DNA from: Lapidilactobacillus concavus DSM 17758
Lineage (GTDB): Bacteria > Bacillota > Bacilli > Lactobacillales > Lactobacillaceae
Assembly: GCF_001435835.1 (NCBI RefSeq)
Contig: NZ_AZFX01000036.1
Location: 62,001-126,000 of the forward strand
Length of the DNA: 64,000 nucleotides
Reading direction: 5' to 3'
Part shown: positions 54,033 to 61,713 of the stretch, one piece after another
How positions within the stretch are numbered: the stretch's first letter is position 1
Layout of the letters: each line of letters starts with the position of its first letter
Notes under the pieces: generated by a model
Told to the model about the DNA's origin: nothing
The model's input: only the letters and a program-made list of their open reading frames with translations
Database searches by the model: none
Translations under genes and position numbers: made by a program

Positions 54033-54121
54033 TCTGAATCATAGGATTAATCGTTAATCGTCATTGATTGAATTTATCGTTGGCTTAAAAAATGGCTAAA
54101 TTTTGAAACGGAGGTGTTCAT

Positions 54122-55093
54122 ATGAGTCGAGCAAGAGCTTATACGAACATTGCATTGGTCAAGTATTGGGGAAAACGTGATCCACAGCAAATGTTGCCTT
54201 TTAACAGTTCACTGTCCCTTACTTTGGATCAATTTTATACCGAGACGAGCGTCACGTTCGTAGATGATGTTGCGGATCAATTTTACCTTGATGGTGAAGT
54301 ACAGCCTGTTTCTGCGAAAATCACGCATGTCATTGATCTCGTACGTGCACAGAGTGGCTTACAGAAGGCGGCGCTGATTCGTTCGGACAACCATGTGCCT
54401 AATGCGGCTGGATTGGCCTCCTCGGCATCGGCGTTTGCGGCATTAGCGCTAGCAGCAAGTACAGCAGCCGGGTTAAAGTTATCGCGCCGAGAATTATCGA
54501 TATTAGCGCGACATGGATCTGGTTCTGCGAGTCGTTCCATTTATGGCGGCTTCGTCGTTTGGCACGCTGGCCAGGATGATCAATCATCTTTTGCTGAACC
54601 CGCGATTGCGAACACGGAACAAGTTGACTTCCCTATTGCCATCCTAGCTGTACTCGTAGATCAGTCACAGAAAAAAGTCTCCTCCAGTGCAGGCATGGCA
54701 GCCAGTGTGGCCACCTCTCCTTTCTATCCTGTTTGGGCACGCACTGCCGAAGCGGCAATTCCAAAGATGACTGCCGCGATTGCCGCCAAAGCCGTCGATA
54801 AAATCGGAGCTTTGGCAGAAACCAATGCGATGCAAATGCATGCCACGACGTTGAGCGCCGATCCACCCTTCACGTACTTCGAACCCGAGACCCTCCAAAT
54901 CTGGGAGAAAGCACGTGAAATTCGTAGGAAAGGGTTAAATTGTTATGTCACGCTTGACGCCGGCCCTAATCCTAAATTAATATGTCAACTGCAGGATGTT
55001 GAAAAAATCATCCATGAATTTCAAAAAGAATTCCCAAATCTAACATTTACAAGCTGTCGACCAGGGCCAGGTGCCTATCTGGTCAACGAATAA
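54122..55093 (+). CDS. mvaD: Diphosphomevalonate decarboxylase
   Basis: ATP-dependent decarboxylation of 5-diphosphomevalonate to IPP. The 323-residue protein begins with ARAYTNIALVKYWGKRD, the signature of this GHMP family member, followed by PFNSSLSLTLD, NHVPNAAGLASSASAFAAL and a catalytic Asp region in TLDAGPNPKL. GGAGGTGT lies upstream of the ATG. It lies 89 bases after mvk, with no terminator between. Confidence 0.97.
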   Translation: MSRARAYTNIALVKYWGKRDPQQMLPFNSSLSLTLDQFYTETSVTFVDDVADQFYLDGEVQPVSAKITHVIDLVRAQSGLQKAALIRSDNHVPNAAGLASSASAFAALALAASTAAGLKLSRRELSILARHGSGSASRSIYGGFVVWHAGQDDQSSFAEPAIANTEQVDFPIAILAVLVDQSQKKVSSSAGMAASVATSPFYPVWARTAEAAIPKMTAAIAAKAVDKIGALAETNAMQMHATTLSADPPFTYFEPETLQIWEKAREIRRKGLNCYVTLDAGPNPKLICQLQDVEKIIHEFQKEFPNLTFTSCRPGPGAYLVNE

Positions 55094-55116
55094 ATTCGAA
55101 GGGTCGAATCGATTAA

Positions 55117-56199
55117 ATGATTACTGTTAAAGCGCCAGGTAAATTGTACATTGCAGGCGAATATGCTGTACTTGAGCCAGGCCATCCAGCAATTCTTGTC
55201 GCCTTAGATCGTTTTATCACGGTCACGGTCTTTGAAGCTGAAAATCAAGGGACGATCAATTCTCAACAGTATGCTGAAACGGATTTTCATTGGCGTCGAC
55301 AAGGCGATCAAATGGTCTTTGACAACCGTGATAATCCTTTCCACTACATTCTTGAAGGCATTCGAGTCGTCGAAATGTTGGCACTCGAACAAGACCGCCC
55401 TTTGCGGATTTATGATTTAAATATCAACAGTGAACTTGAGGATCAAGGTGGTCGTAAATTTGGACTTGGCAGTTCCGCCGCGGTGACCGTCGCTACAGTC
55501 AAAGCTCTGAGCGAATTTTATCAGTTGGAACTGTCACGTCTCGATATTTTCAAACTCGCAGCCATCGCCCACTTCAATATTCAGGGTAATGGCTCCTTGG
55601 GTGACATCGCTGCCAGCGTTTTTGGTGGTTGGCTTGCTTTTAGCACGTTTGATAAGGATTGGCTGCGAACAGTATTGAAGAATGACTCCTTGACTCAAGT
55701 GCTCGCCAGCGAATGGCCGGGCTTAAAGATTGAGATTCTTCACGTTCCCGCCGAATTAGAGCTGTTGATTGGTTGGACAGGTTCTCCTGCTTCAACCAGT
55801 CGCCTCGTCGATAAGATTACGATTGCCAAGTTTGCCAAGAAAGATCAGTATCATGAATTTCTCCGCCAGAGCCGTAATTGCGTCCAAAGTATTATTGCGG
55901 GAATTCGTAGTCAGAATTTAGCCGCTGTTAAGAGTGGCATCCGAGAAAATCGTGCCATTCTACGCCAACTTGGCGCTTTTTCAGGCGTCAATATTGAAAC
56001 GCCAGAATTGAAACAACTCTGTCAAATTGCGGAGAACTATGGTGGAGCTGCCAAGTTTTCCGGTGCCGGTGGTGGTGATTGCGGTATTGTAATCACCGAT
56101 CGCTATGTTGATCAAGCTCGCCTCATATCCGAATGGGGCCGCCAGCAAATTGCAACCTTACCACTCGCCGTTTTTGACGCCTCAGAGGCAATCGTATGA
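55117..56199 (+). CDS. mvaK2: Phosphomevalonate kinase
   Basis: Converts 5-phosphomevalonate to the diphosphate. It is a 360-residue GHMP kinase with KAPGKLYIAGEYAVLEPGHP, then KFGLGSSAAVTVATVKAL, and the C-terminal KFSGAGGGDCGI. The start is 23 bases after mvaD; the upstream ribosome site is weak (GAAGGG), suggesting dependence on translation of mvaD. The stop overlaps the fni start (ATGA), so the last two genes are coupled. Confidence 0.96.
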   Translation: MITVKAPGKLYIAGEYAVLEPGHPAILVALDRFITVTVFEAENQGTINSQQYAETDFHWRRQGDQMVFDNRDNPFHYILEGIRVVEMLALEQDRPLRIYDLNINSELEDQGGRKFGLGSSAAVTVATVKALSEFYQLELSRLDIFKLAAIAHFNIQGNGSLGDIAASVFGGWLAFSTFDKDWLRTVLKNDSLTQVLASEWPGLKIEILHVPAELELLIGWTGSPASTSRLVDKITIAKFAKKDQYHEFLRQSRNCVQSIIAGIRSQNLAAVKSGIRENRAILRQLGAFSGVNIETPELKQLCQIAENYGGAAKFSGAGGGDCGIVITDRYVDQARLISEWGRQQIATLPLAVFDASEAIV

Positions 56200-57287
56200 C
56201 CATAAACTCTAAACAAGAACAACGAAAAAAGGAACATTTAGCCATTGCCGAGCGACTTTATCGGCAGTCAGCGTTTGAACGTGATCAGTTTGCACAAGTG
56301 CGTCTGTTGCATCCCGTTCTGCCAGAAACCAATCAAGCAGCCGTTCATCCTGAACAGCTGCTCTTTAATCGGCCCATCGCCTACCCGATTTATATCAACG
56401 CGATGACCGGTGGCGCCGCTGATGCCATGGTGATCAATGATAAGCTTGCACAATTAGCGGCTCACTTTAACTTGCCGATGGCCGTTGGCTCGATGAGTAT
56501 TCTTAAACAACAGCCTGAATTAGCTGACACGTTTACGATTGTTCGCGAGCAGAATCCGAACGGCGTTATTTTTGCCAATCTTGGTGCAGATCATGCACCC
56601 GAATTTGCTCAAGAAATGATCGACTTGATTCACGCCGATGCCTTACAAATTCATCTGAATGCCGCACAAGAATTTGCAATGCCCGAAGGCGATCAAGATT
56701 TCCGCTGGATCGATAATTTACGGGCGCTTCAAAGCACCGTTGGTCAGCAGACCCCCTTGATTGCGAAAGAAGTGGGTTTTGGGATGTCTGCTGCTAGTCA
56801 AGCCGCTCTTTTTGACCTTGGTTTCAATTATCTTGATCTATCGGGGATCAGTCGAACCAACTTTATTGCAATCGAAGATCATCGCCGGCCAACACATTTG
56901 GTTTCTGATTATCAGGATTTTGGACTGACCCTGATTGAAAGCCTGCTTGCTCGACTGAGCCTGCGCCAAACGGTTCAGAAGCAGGCCGCGTTAACCTTCG
57001 CAAGTGGTGGTATCCGCACCCCTTGGCAAGCCGTCAAAGCCTTTGCATTGGGCGCTGATCTTGTGGGCATGTCGGCTTATTTCCTCCATCTCGCGCTGCA
57101 TCACCCTATCGAAGAAATGATTACGATTTTCCAAGCTTGGTTAGACGAGCTGAATCAACTTCTGCCTGTCTTCGGCTGCACAAGTGTTGCTGATCTTCGA
57201 CAGATTGAGTTGATTTTCAGCCCCAATTTAATCAGTTTTGCCGACCAAATTGGACTCGACTGGCAACAAATTAGAACCAGTCGCTGA
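56196..57287 (+). CDS. fni: Type 2 isopentenyl-diphosphate isomerase
   Basis: FMN- and NADPH-dependent isomerase of IPP and DMAPP, 363 residues, TIM-barrel. Family features are YINAMTGGAADAMVIND near residue 66, PMAVGSMSI, LQIHLNAAQEFAMPEGDQDF with catalytic Gln and Glu, LIAKEVGFGMS, and the FMN phosphate region FASGGIRTPWQ and GADLVGM. It completes the pathway encoded by the three genes before it and ends at a strong terminator. Confidence 0.96.
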   Translation: MTINSKQEQRKKEHLAIAERLYRQSAFERDQFAQVRLLHPVLPETNQAAVHPEQLLFNRPIAYPIYINAMTGGAADAMVINDKLAQLAAHFNLPMAVGSMSILKQQPELADTFTIVREQNPNGVIFANLGADHAPEFAQEMIDLIHADALQIHLNAAQEFAMPEGDQDFRWIDNLRALQSTVGQQTPLIAKEVGFGMSAASQAALFDLGFNYLDLSGISRTNFIAIEDHRRPTHLVSDYQDFGLTLIESLLARLSLRQTVQKQAALTFASGGIRTPWQAVKAFALGADLVGMSAYFLHLALHHPIEEMITIFQAWLDELNQLLPVFGCTSVADLRQIELIFSPNLISFADQIGLDWQQIRTSR

Positions 57288-57330
57288 CCAACCTCAATTG
57301 GCTCAGTCAGACTAGAAACAGGCATCAAAC

Positions 57331-57399
57331 AAAAATGAACCCGCCATCTTAGTGAGTCGATCGTTGACGCGATCACTAAGATGACGGGTTCATTTTTTC
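57331..57399. terminator. Bidirectional terminator after fni
   Basis: AAAAATGAACCCG-CATCTTAGTGA pairs with its complement on the right (one internal mismatch), a stem of about 24 bp ending in six T. It separates the convergent fni and XRE genes. Confidence 0.9.
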
Positions 57400-57411
57400 G
57401 TGGATCGATGT

Positions 57412-57630
57412 TTACGGTGCAGTTCGTGACTGCTGATACGCGAGTAAGTCTCCCGGTTGGCATTGCAACACCTCACAGATCTTAGCAAGCGTTGAAAAGC
57501 GGATGGCTTTGGCTTTCCCGTTTTTTAACACCGAGAGATTGGCCATCGTGATGCCAACTTTTTCGGAAAGTTCCGTCACACTCATCTTTCGTTCGGCGAG
57601 TAAAACATCCAGATTGATGATGATTGCCAT
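57412..57630 (-). CDS. XRE-family small transcriptional regulator
   Basis: A 72-residue protein that is essentially one Cro/C1 helix-turn-helix: MSVTELSEKVGITMANLSVL (recognition part) then STLAKICEVLQCQPGDLL. A GGGGGAGG ribosome site overlaps the end of the preceding DUF2975 gene, only 15 bases away, so the two are co-transcribed. DUF2975 membrane proteins paired with such YozG-like regulators are a recurring arrangement; the membrane partner may control the regulator or supply a signal, which is inference. Confidence 0.9.
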   Translation of the reverse strand: MAIIINLDVLLAERKMSVTELSEKVGITMANLSVLKNGKAKAIRFSTLAKICEVLQCQPGDLLAYQQSRTAP

Positions 57631-57645
57631 TGTTCTACCTCCCCC

Positions 57646-58116
57646 TTAGATGGTCAGACTGTTCTCAGTCTTGAGTTGAATTGCGGTGGTCAGCAGTTGT
57701 TCAAATACAGATGCAAAAACACCCACTGCGAACGGAATGAAGACCACGCCTAATCCAAATAACATCAGACCAGGGGCATCATCCAACTGGGCACCCTCGT
57801 AAAAAAATGGCAGGATTCCGATGGCATCAATCCCGATAATGTAGATTAATCGGCGAATGGCCCGAACAATCGGTAATGACTGTGGGGAGAAGACGTCATC
57901 ACCTTGAATCAGATTTAAGAGTCGATTCAAGAAAAACGCCACCGTAATCAGTAAGGCTATCGCAATCCAAACCACGAGGAGAAATAACCAATCCGCCCAA
58001 TGCATCGTTTGTTGTGGACTCGTGACAAATTGAGTCGTGATCAGACCTTCAATCATCAACACCACAAGCACGGCTAAGGCTAAAACAATTTTGAGAAAAT
58101 ACAATCTTTTTTTCAT
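57646..58116 (-). CDS. DUF2975 family membrane protein
   Basis: A 156-residue protein with four predicted membrane segments (about residues 7-27, 44-66, 87-107 and 119-145). The middle region NRLLNLIQGDDVFSPQS and RAIRRLIYIIGI are typical of DUF2975, where a short amphipathic loop with a V-F-S/T motif lies between helices 2 and 3. ATG 58116 has GAGG 8 bases upstream; an in-frame extension to 58182 would include the promoter. Function unknown; co-transcribed with the XRE regulator. Confidence 0.85.
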   Translation of the reverse strand: MKKRLYFLKIVLALAVLVVLMIEGLITTQFVTSPQQTMHWADWLFLLVVWIAIALLITVAFFLNRLLNLIQGDDVFSPQSLPIVRAIRRLIYIIGIDAIGILPFFYEGAQLDDAPGLMLFGLGVVFIPFAVGVFASVFEQLLTTAIQLKTENSLTI

Positions 58117-58153
58117 CACGAAACCTCGTTCCTTCAAGTGAATTGATAAGAAG

Positions 58154-58182
58154 ATCATACCAAATCGTTTTCCCTTTATCAA
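58154..58182 (-). promoter_or_regulatory. Promoter of the DUF2975-XRE pair
   Basis: TTGATA, 17 bases, TATGAT with an extended TGG element on the minus strand. Just upstream the dyad-rich TATCGTTTATCGATA could be an operator for the XRE protein. Confidence 0.75.
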
Positions 58183-58218
58183 TAAAAATATATCGATAAA
58201 CGATAAAATTTAACTTTT

Positions 58219-58245
58219 AAAAAAAGCCAAGTTTTCCACTTGGCT
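58219..58245 (-). terminator. Terminator after the RsmF-like gene
   Basis: On the minus strand AGCCAAGT and ACTTGGCT pair around a 5-nt loop, then seven T. Confidence 0.88.
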
Positions 58246-58257
58246 TGCTTGAAATCA

Positions 58258-59736
58258 CTAAAATCTTAAGTTTTTTGGATAAAAGTTCTTCAACGTGCCA
58301 TCGACGAGATAACCCCAACTGAAAATTCGTTGCTCTGAAGCGACTGGATACCAACCTTTAGTCAATTCAGTGTTCAATCGCAGTGCTTCGCCGTGCAAAT
58401 AATGCTCAAGATCTGCATCAGCAAGCTCGACGACATGAATAAACTCAGACACAGGCGTCGCCATCACGAGCGCGTGATTCGGGACGAAGCGTTGTTTACG
58501 AAACTCTCCGATCCAAAGTCCTCGACGGACAAACTTGAGTCCTGCATGATCCACAAGTTCAGCAGGTACGGCAAATAGTTGATCGCCATGCAGCTCGAGT
58601 TGCCACTTATCAGACAAACTCGCCCATACCGGTGTTTGAACGAAGGTTGCATTGATGAATTGCGACAATAAATCTTGCTGAACTCGATTCAAATGGATCT
58701 GCTGAGTCTGTGATTGAGAATTACCTCGTCCACGAGTGCCGCCACGTCGATTCTTTTGAGCCGTGCCTTTTTGACGTCGTGCGGGCTGACTGCTGTTAGT
58801 GCTAGCAGTTTCGGATTGCACTGCAATGGTCAGGTCGTGTGCTTGAAGCTTGACCATGAAATGGCCCTCGCCTCGTAAATGATGTGGCCAGAAACGGCGC
58901 GCATGACGCAATTGCTCGTTGCCGTCAGCCCATTCTGGACGGCCAGTGTCAACATTCGGCCACGTCTGTTCTGGTGCAATTGTCGATAGCGCAGGATATT
59001 GTTCAAGCAGCCAGCTGATATTTTGTTCGTTTTCCTCTGGTGAAAACGTACACGTCGAATACACTAGTTGACCGTTTGGACGCAACATCTTCAATGCAGC
59101 CGTTAAAATCAGACGTTGGCGATCTTGACACTGCTGAACATAATCTGGTGACCAGTATTGAGTCGCGTTGGGATCCTTCCGAAACATGCCCTCACCCGAA
59201 CAGGGCGCGTCAATCACGATCAAGTCGAAAAAATGAGGTAATAATTCAGCGAGACGGTCAGGATCGTGATTCGTGACCACAACATGATTATCGCCAAAAC
59301 GTTCGACATTTTCTGACAATACTTTAACCCGTTGACCGTCGATTTCGTTAGCAACTAATAAGCCGGTTTCAGCTAACAAACTGGCTAATTGAGTCGTCTT
59401 GCCACCCGGGGCAGCACAGAGATCGAGAACTCGCGTCTGCGGTTTGGGATCAGCCAATGCAGCCACCGCCTGAGCACTAGGTTCCTGGGAATAAACTGCA
59501 CCTGACACTTGTGGCAATGAATGACCGCGACTCTTCCCATAAAAGCCCAGTGGACTCCAAGGAATCCCTTCAAAATTCCGCTGATAATCAGCGAGCTGTT
59601 TTGAGGTCGTCTTCTTGGGATTGATTCGAAATCCGGTTTCTGCCGGTTGCTCAAAGCTCTCAAAAAAGGCCGGGGCTTCATCGGAGCCGAGTAATCGTTG
59701 ATATTTTTCGATAAAGACTGCTGGTAATTCCATCAT
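58258..59736 (-). CDS. rsmF: RsmF/YebU-type rRNA cytosine-C5 methyltransferase
   Basis: A 492-residue NOL1/NOP2/Sun-family methyltransferase. The SAM loop is LDLCAAPGGKTTQLASLL near residue 102, the first catalytic Cys is in IDAPCSGEGMF near 175, and the second in YSTCTFSPEENEQN near 225. After about residue 290 there is a basic, Gln/Arg/Gly-rich linker (QKGTAQKNRRGGTRGRG) and a C-terminal PUA-like domain, as in RsmF. It methylates a cytosine in 16S rRNA in relatives. The start is uncertain between two adjacent Met codons and its ribosome site is weak; it lies 6 bases after the upstream gene, so coupling is likely. Confidence 0.9.
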   Translation of the reverse strand: MMELPAVFIEKYQRLLGSDEAPAFFESFEQPAETGFRINPKKTTSKQLADYQRNFEGIPWSPLGFYGKSRGHSLPQVSGAVYSQEPSAQAVAALADPKPQTRVLDLCAAPGGKTTQLASLLAETGLLVANEIDGQRVKVLSENVERFGDNHVVVTNHDPDRLAELLPHFFDLIVIDAPCSGEGMFRKDPNATQYWSPDYVQQCQDRQRLILTAALKMLRPNGQLVYSTCTFSPEENEQNISWLLEQYPALSTIAPEQTWPNVDTGRPEWADGNEQLRHARRFWPHHLRGEGHFMVKLQAHDLTIAVQSETASTNSSQPARRQKGTAQKNRRGGTRGRGNSQSQTQQIHLNRVQQDLLSQFINATFVQTPVWASLSDKWQLELHGDQLFAVPAELVDHAGLKFVRRGLWIGEFRKQRFVPNHALVMATPVSEFIHVVELADADLEHYLHGEALRLNTELTKGWYPVASEQRIFSWGYLVDGTLKNFYPKNLRF

Positions 59737-59742
59737 TTCAAC

Positions 59743-60753
59743 TCAATCTTTCTTCTTGATAACCGCACGTAAATGCGCATAGTGCTTCGAATAACTCAGG
59801 TAGAGATAAATAACCAATGTGGCGAAGACATCAAATCCCACCAATAGCCAGAAAATCACGGCCGGCTGTTCGATTGATTGCACTCGCCAACCGATCAGCC
59901 AACCAATGACGGTTGCAAGGACGAGGTGCGTCGCGTATTGACCAACCATGCTAAGTGACAATTGATTTTTGAAAAACGGCCGCATCTGGAAATTCTTCGT
60001 CGAGTAAATAATCAGATACCCTAAAATCCATGCCAAGATGATCATTAGAACCATGATCAAAATCACCTGGGTCAAGATCATCCCTGAACGCTCGAACCAC
60101 CCTTGTCGTTCACGCTTGACTGTTGAGACATCAACCAGACGTTTGGTCGAATGGGCATTAAACAATCGTAATATCGACTTGGTGTCATGCTTCTGAGGCG
60201 TGGTTGGATCATAGATGATCCGAAAATCAGCTGTCCGCAAACTGCCAAGATCTGTCTGATTCGGCGACAACGAAATGAAGAGGTGATGATTAATTGCCGA
60301 GTCAGTTTTATCACCAGTCACACCGATGACCGCCAGATAAGTCTCACGTAAATGATAATACATCTGCGATTGGGGCTGGTAGGCCTCTTTACTCAGGTCA
60401 GAACCCAGGATCACGAATGGCACCTTGGAACGATAATCATTCTCGTTAAAGGTCCGTCCGGAAGTCAAAGGTAAGGTATAGCGCGTCTTTCCTTTGGCAT
60501 AAACATACGATAGGTTAGCATCTTTACGACTGACGAGCTGCAGTTGAAAGTCAGTCACCGAATGCTTAGCCAGTTTTTGAATCGCAGTTTCGACAGATTG
60601 GTTCTTAGCCCCCGAAACAATCAAACTATTGACAGACAAGTCGTTTCGGTTGAGACGACTCTCATTATTGCGTTGCTCATTCTGCCGAAAACTGACAAAA
60701 ATGAGTCCGCTGAGGACCACTAAAAGTAAGTCGATGAAAAGCTTTTTTTTCAT
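59743..60753 (-). CDS. Orphan MacB/FtsX-like membrane protein
   Basis: A 336-residue protein with one N-terminal membrane segment (about residues 6-22), a large extracellular domain of about 190 residues and three C-terminal membrane segments (about 228-250, 270-290 and 298-318). The region with SGRTFNENDY and VILGSDLSKEAY resembles the periplasmic core of MacB-type ABC permeases. No ATPase gene is adjacent, and the permease would be unpaired, so transport is doubtful. TTGGAGCG about 9 bases upstream supports ATG 60753. It lies in one transcription unit with the methyltransferase before and rsmF after. I do not know its function. Confidence 0.7.
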   Translation of the reverse strand: MKKKLFIDLLLVVLSGLIFVSFRQNEQRNNESRLNRNDLSVNSLIVSGAKNQSVETAIQKLAKHSVTDFQLQLVSRKDANLSYVYAKGKTRYTLPLTSGRTFNENDYRSKVPFVILGSDLSKEAYQPQSQMYYHLRETYLAVIGVTGDKTDSAINHHLFISLSPNQTDLGSLRTADFRIIYDPTTPQKHDTKSILRLFNAHSTKRLVDVSTVKRERQGWFERSGMILTQVILIMVLMIILAWILGYLIIYSTKNFQMRPFFKNQLSLSMVGQYATHLVLATVIGWLIGWRVQSIEQPAVIFWLLVGFDVFATLVIYLYLSYSKHYAHLRAVIKKKD

Positions 60754-60775
60754 TCTGAATACGCTCCAAATCTGG

Positions 60776-61537
60776 TTAACGAAAAAGAAAAAGTCGTTCG
60801 GCAATCTGATCATGTTGCGGTAGATAACGATTGATCAGCTGAACCTGCGGCGAAAAACGTGGGGCTTGTGTTCGCCAAAATAGTTCACTATTCGTGACGC
60901 CAAATTTCTCGCCAATCACGAGTAAGTCCGGTTGTGGTGTTAGTTGACGAATCTGATTAAGCAACGCCCAATCCAGCGGATCACGATCTGGACTCCAACT
61001 CAGAATAATGGCGTCGACTTGTTGACCATACTTGGCGACTGCTGCAGACGCCGTGAAGTTTTCCACGGGATAGACGAGATGGCGTCCAGTCACGTTCTCG
61101 CTTTGCCATGAAAAACTATCCGTTGCAATCACGGCTTGTCCTCGTTGGTGCAGCGCCTTTGACAACGCACCGTTGCCCGCCATCAGTTCTAGATAACGTC
61201 GACTCGGCCAATATTTAGACCAAATGTCGAGGGCTTGCTGGCTGATAAGCGTCCACTGACCGAAACGATATTGTAAGAACTTTCGAAAGTTTCGAAGCAA
61301 ATGATCAATCGCAGCAAAATCCGTATCGATTTGGCGTTGTGATCGTTGCTGGCTAGCGGTTTCAATGAATAACCACCAATCGTCTTGGGTTAAGCCTAAT
61401 CGAGGAAATGGTCGTGAAAGCAGCTGTTCGTTGCCGATTTCATCCAGACAGCGATGCACTTCGTCAAGTTGCAGCTGTAAATTAAGGACTGCTGCGTATG
61501 GCTGTGTCAGTTCTGATAAACGTGTTAAATAATCCAT
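60776..61537 (-). CDS. Putative SAM-dependent methyltransferase
   Basis: A 253-residue protein. Residues about 115-135 (YLELMAGNGALSKALHQRG) look like the glycine-rich SAM loop of a class I methyltransferase, followed by VIATDSFSW (acidic end of strand 2) and IILSWSPDRDP as the motif near the active site. An N-terminal helical domain of about 110 residues has no recognisable relation. No Shine-Dalgarno is visible; the -10 lies 7 bases before the ATG, so the mRNA is probably leaderless. Substrate unknown. First gene of a likely three-gene unit with the MacB-like and rsmF genes. Confidence 0.7.
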   Translation of the reverse strand: MDYLTRLSELTQPYAAVLNLQLQLDEVHRCLDEIGNEQLLSRPFPRLGLTQDDWWLFIETASQQRSQRQIDTDFAAIDHLLRNFRKFLQYRFGQWTLISQQALDIWSKYWPSRRYLELMAGNGALSKALHQRGQAVIATDSFSWQSENVTGRHLVYPVENFTASAAVAKYGQQVDAIILSWSPDRDPLDWALLNQIRQLTPQPDLLVIGEKFGVTNSELFWRTQAPRFSPQVQLINRYLPQHDQIAERLFLFR

Positions 61538-61544
61538 AGCCTAT

Positions 61545-61573
61545 ATTTTAGCGAACCAGCCCAAAAATAGCAA
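61545..61573 (-). promoter_or_regulatory. Promoter giving a probable leaderless transcript
   Basis: TTGCTA (61568-61573), 17-base spacer, TAAAAT (61545-61550) on the minus strand. The start codon begins 7 bases after the -10, where transcription itself is expected to begin. Confidence 0.6.
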
Positions 61574-61622
61574 AAAATCCCCGTGATTTTACGGAATTAA
61601 TACGAATTTGATGAATTGCAAC

Positions 61623-61651
61623 TGTAAATTTGTAACCGGTTACGTTACAAT
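61623..61651 (+). promoter_or_regulatory. Promoter with a cre-like palindrome before the threonine synthase-like gene
   Basis: TGTAAA, 17 bases, TACAAT. The spacer contains TGTAACCGGTTACG (61631-61644), whose core GTAACCGGTTAC is a perfect 12-bp palindrome and which fits cre (TGNAARCGNWWWCA) at 12 of 14 positions. A LacI/GalR-type repressor bound here would block the promoter. Confidence 0.55.
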
Positions 61652-61713
61652 GGACCTGAGTGAGTACCTGACTTCACAACCTGAATGTTAACTAATAAGA
61701 AGGATGCGATTAA

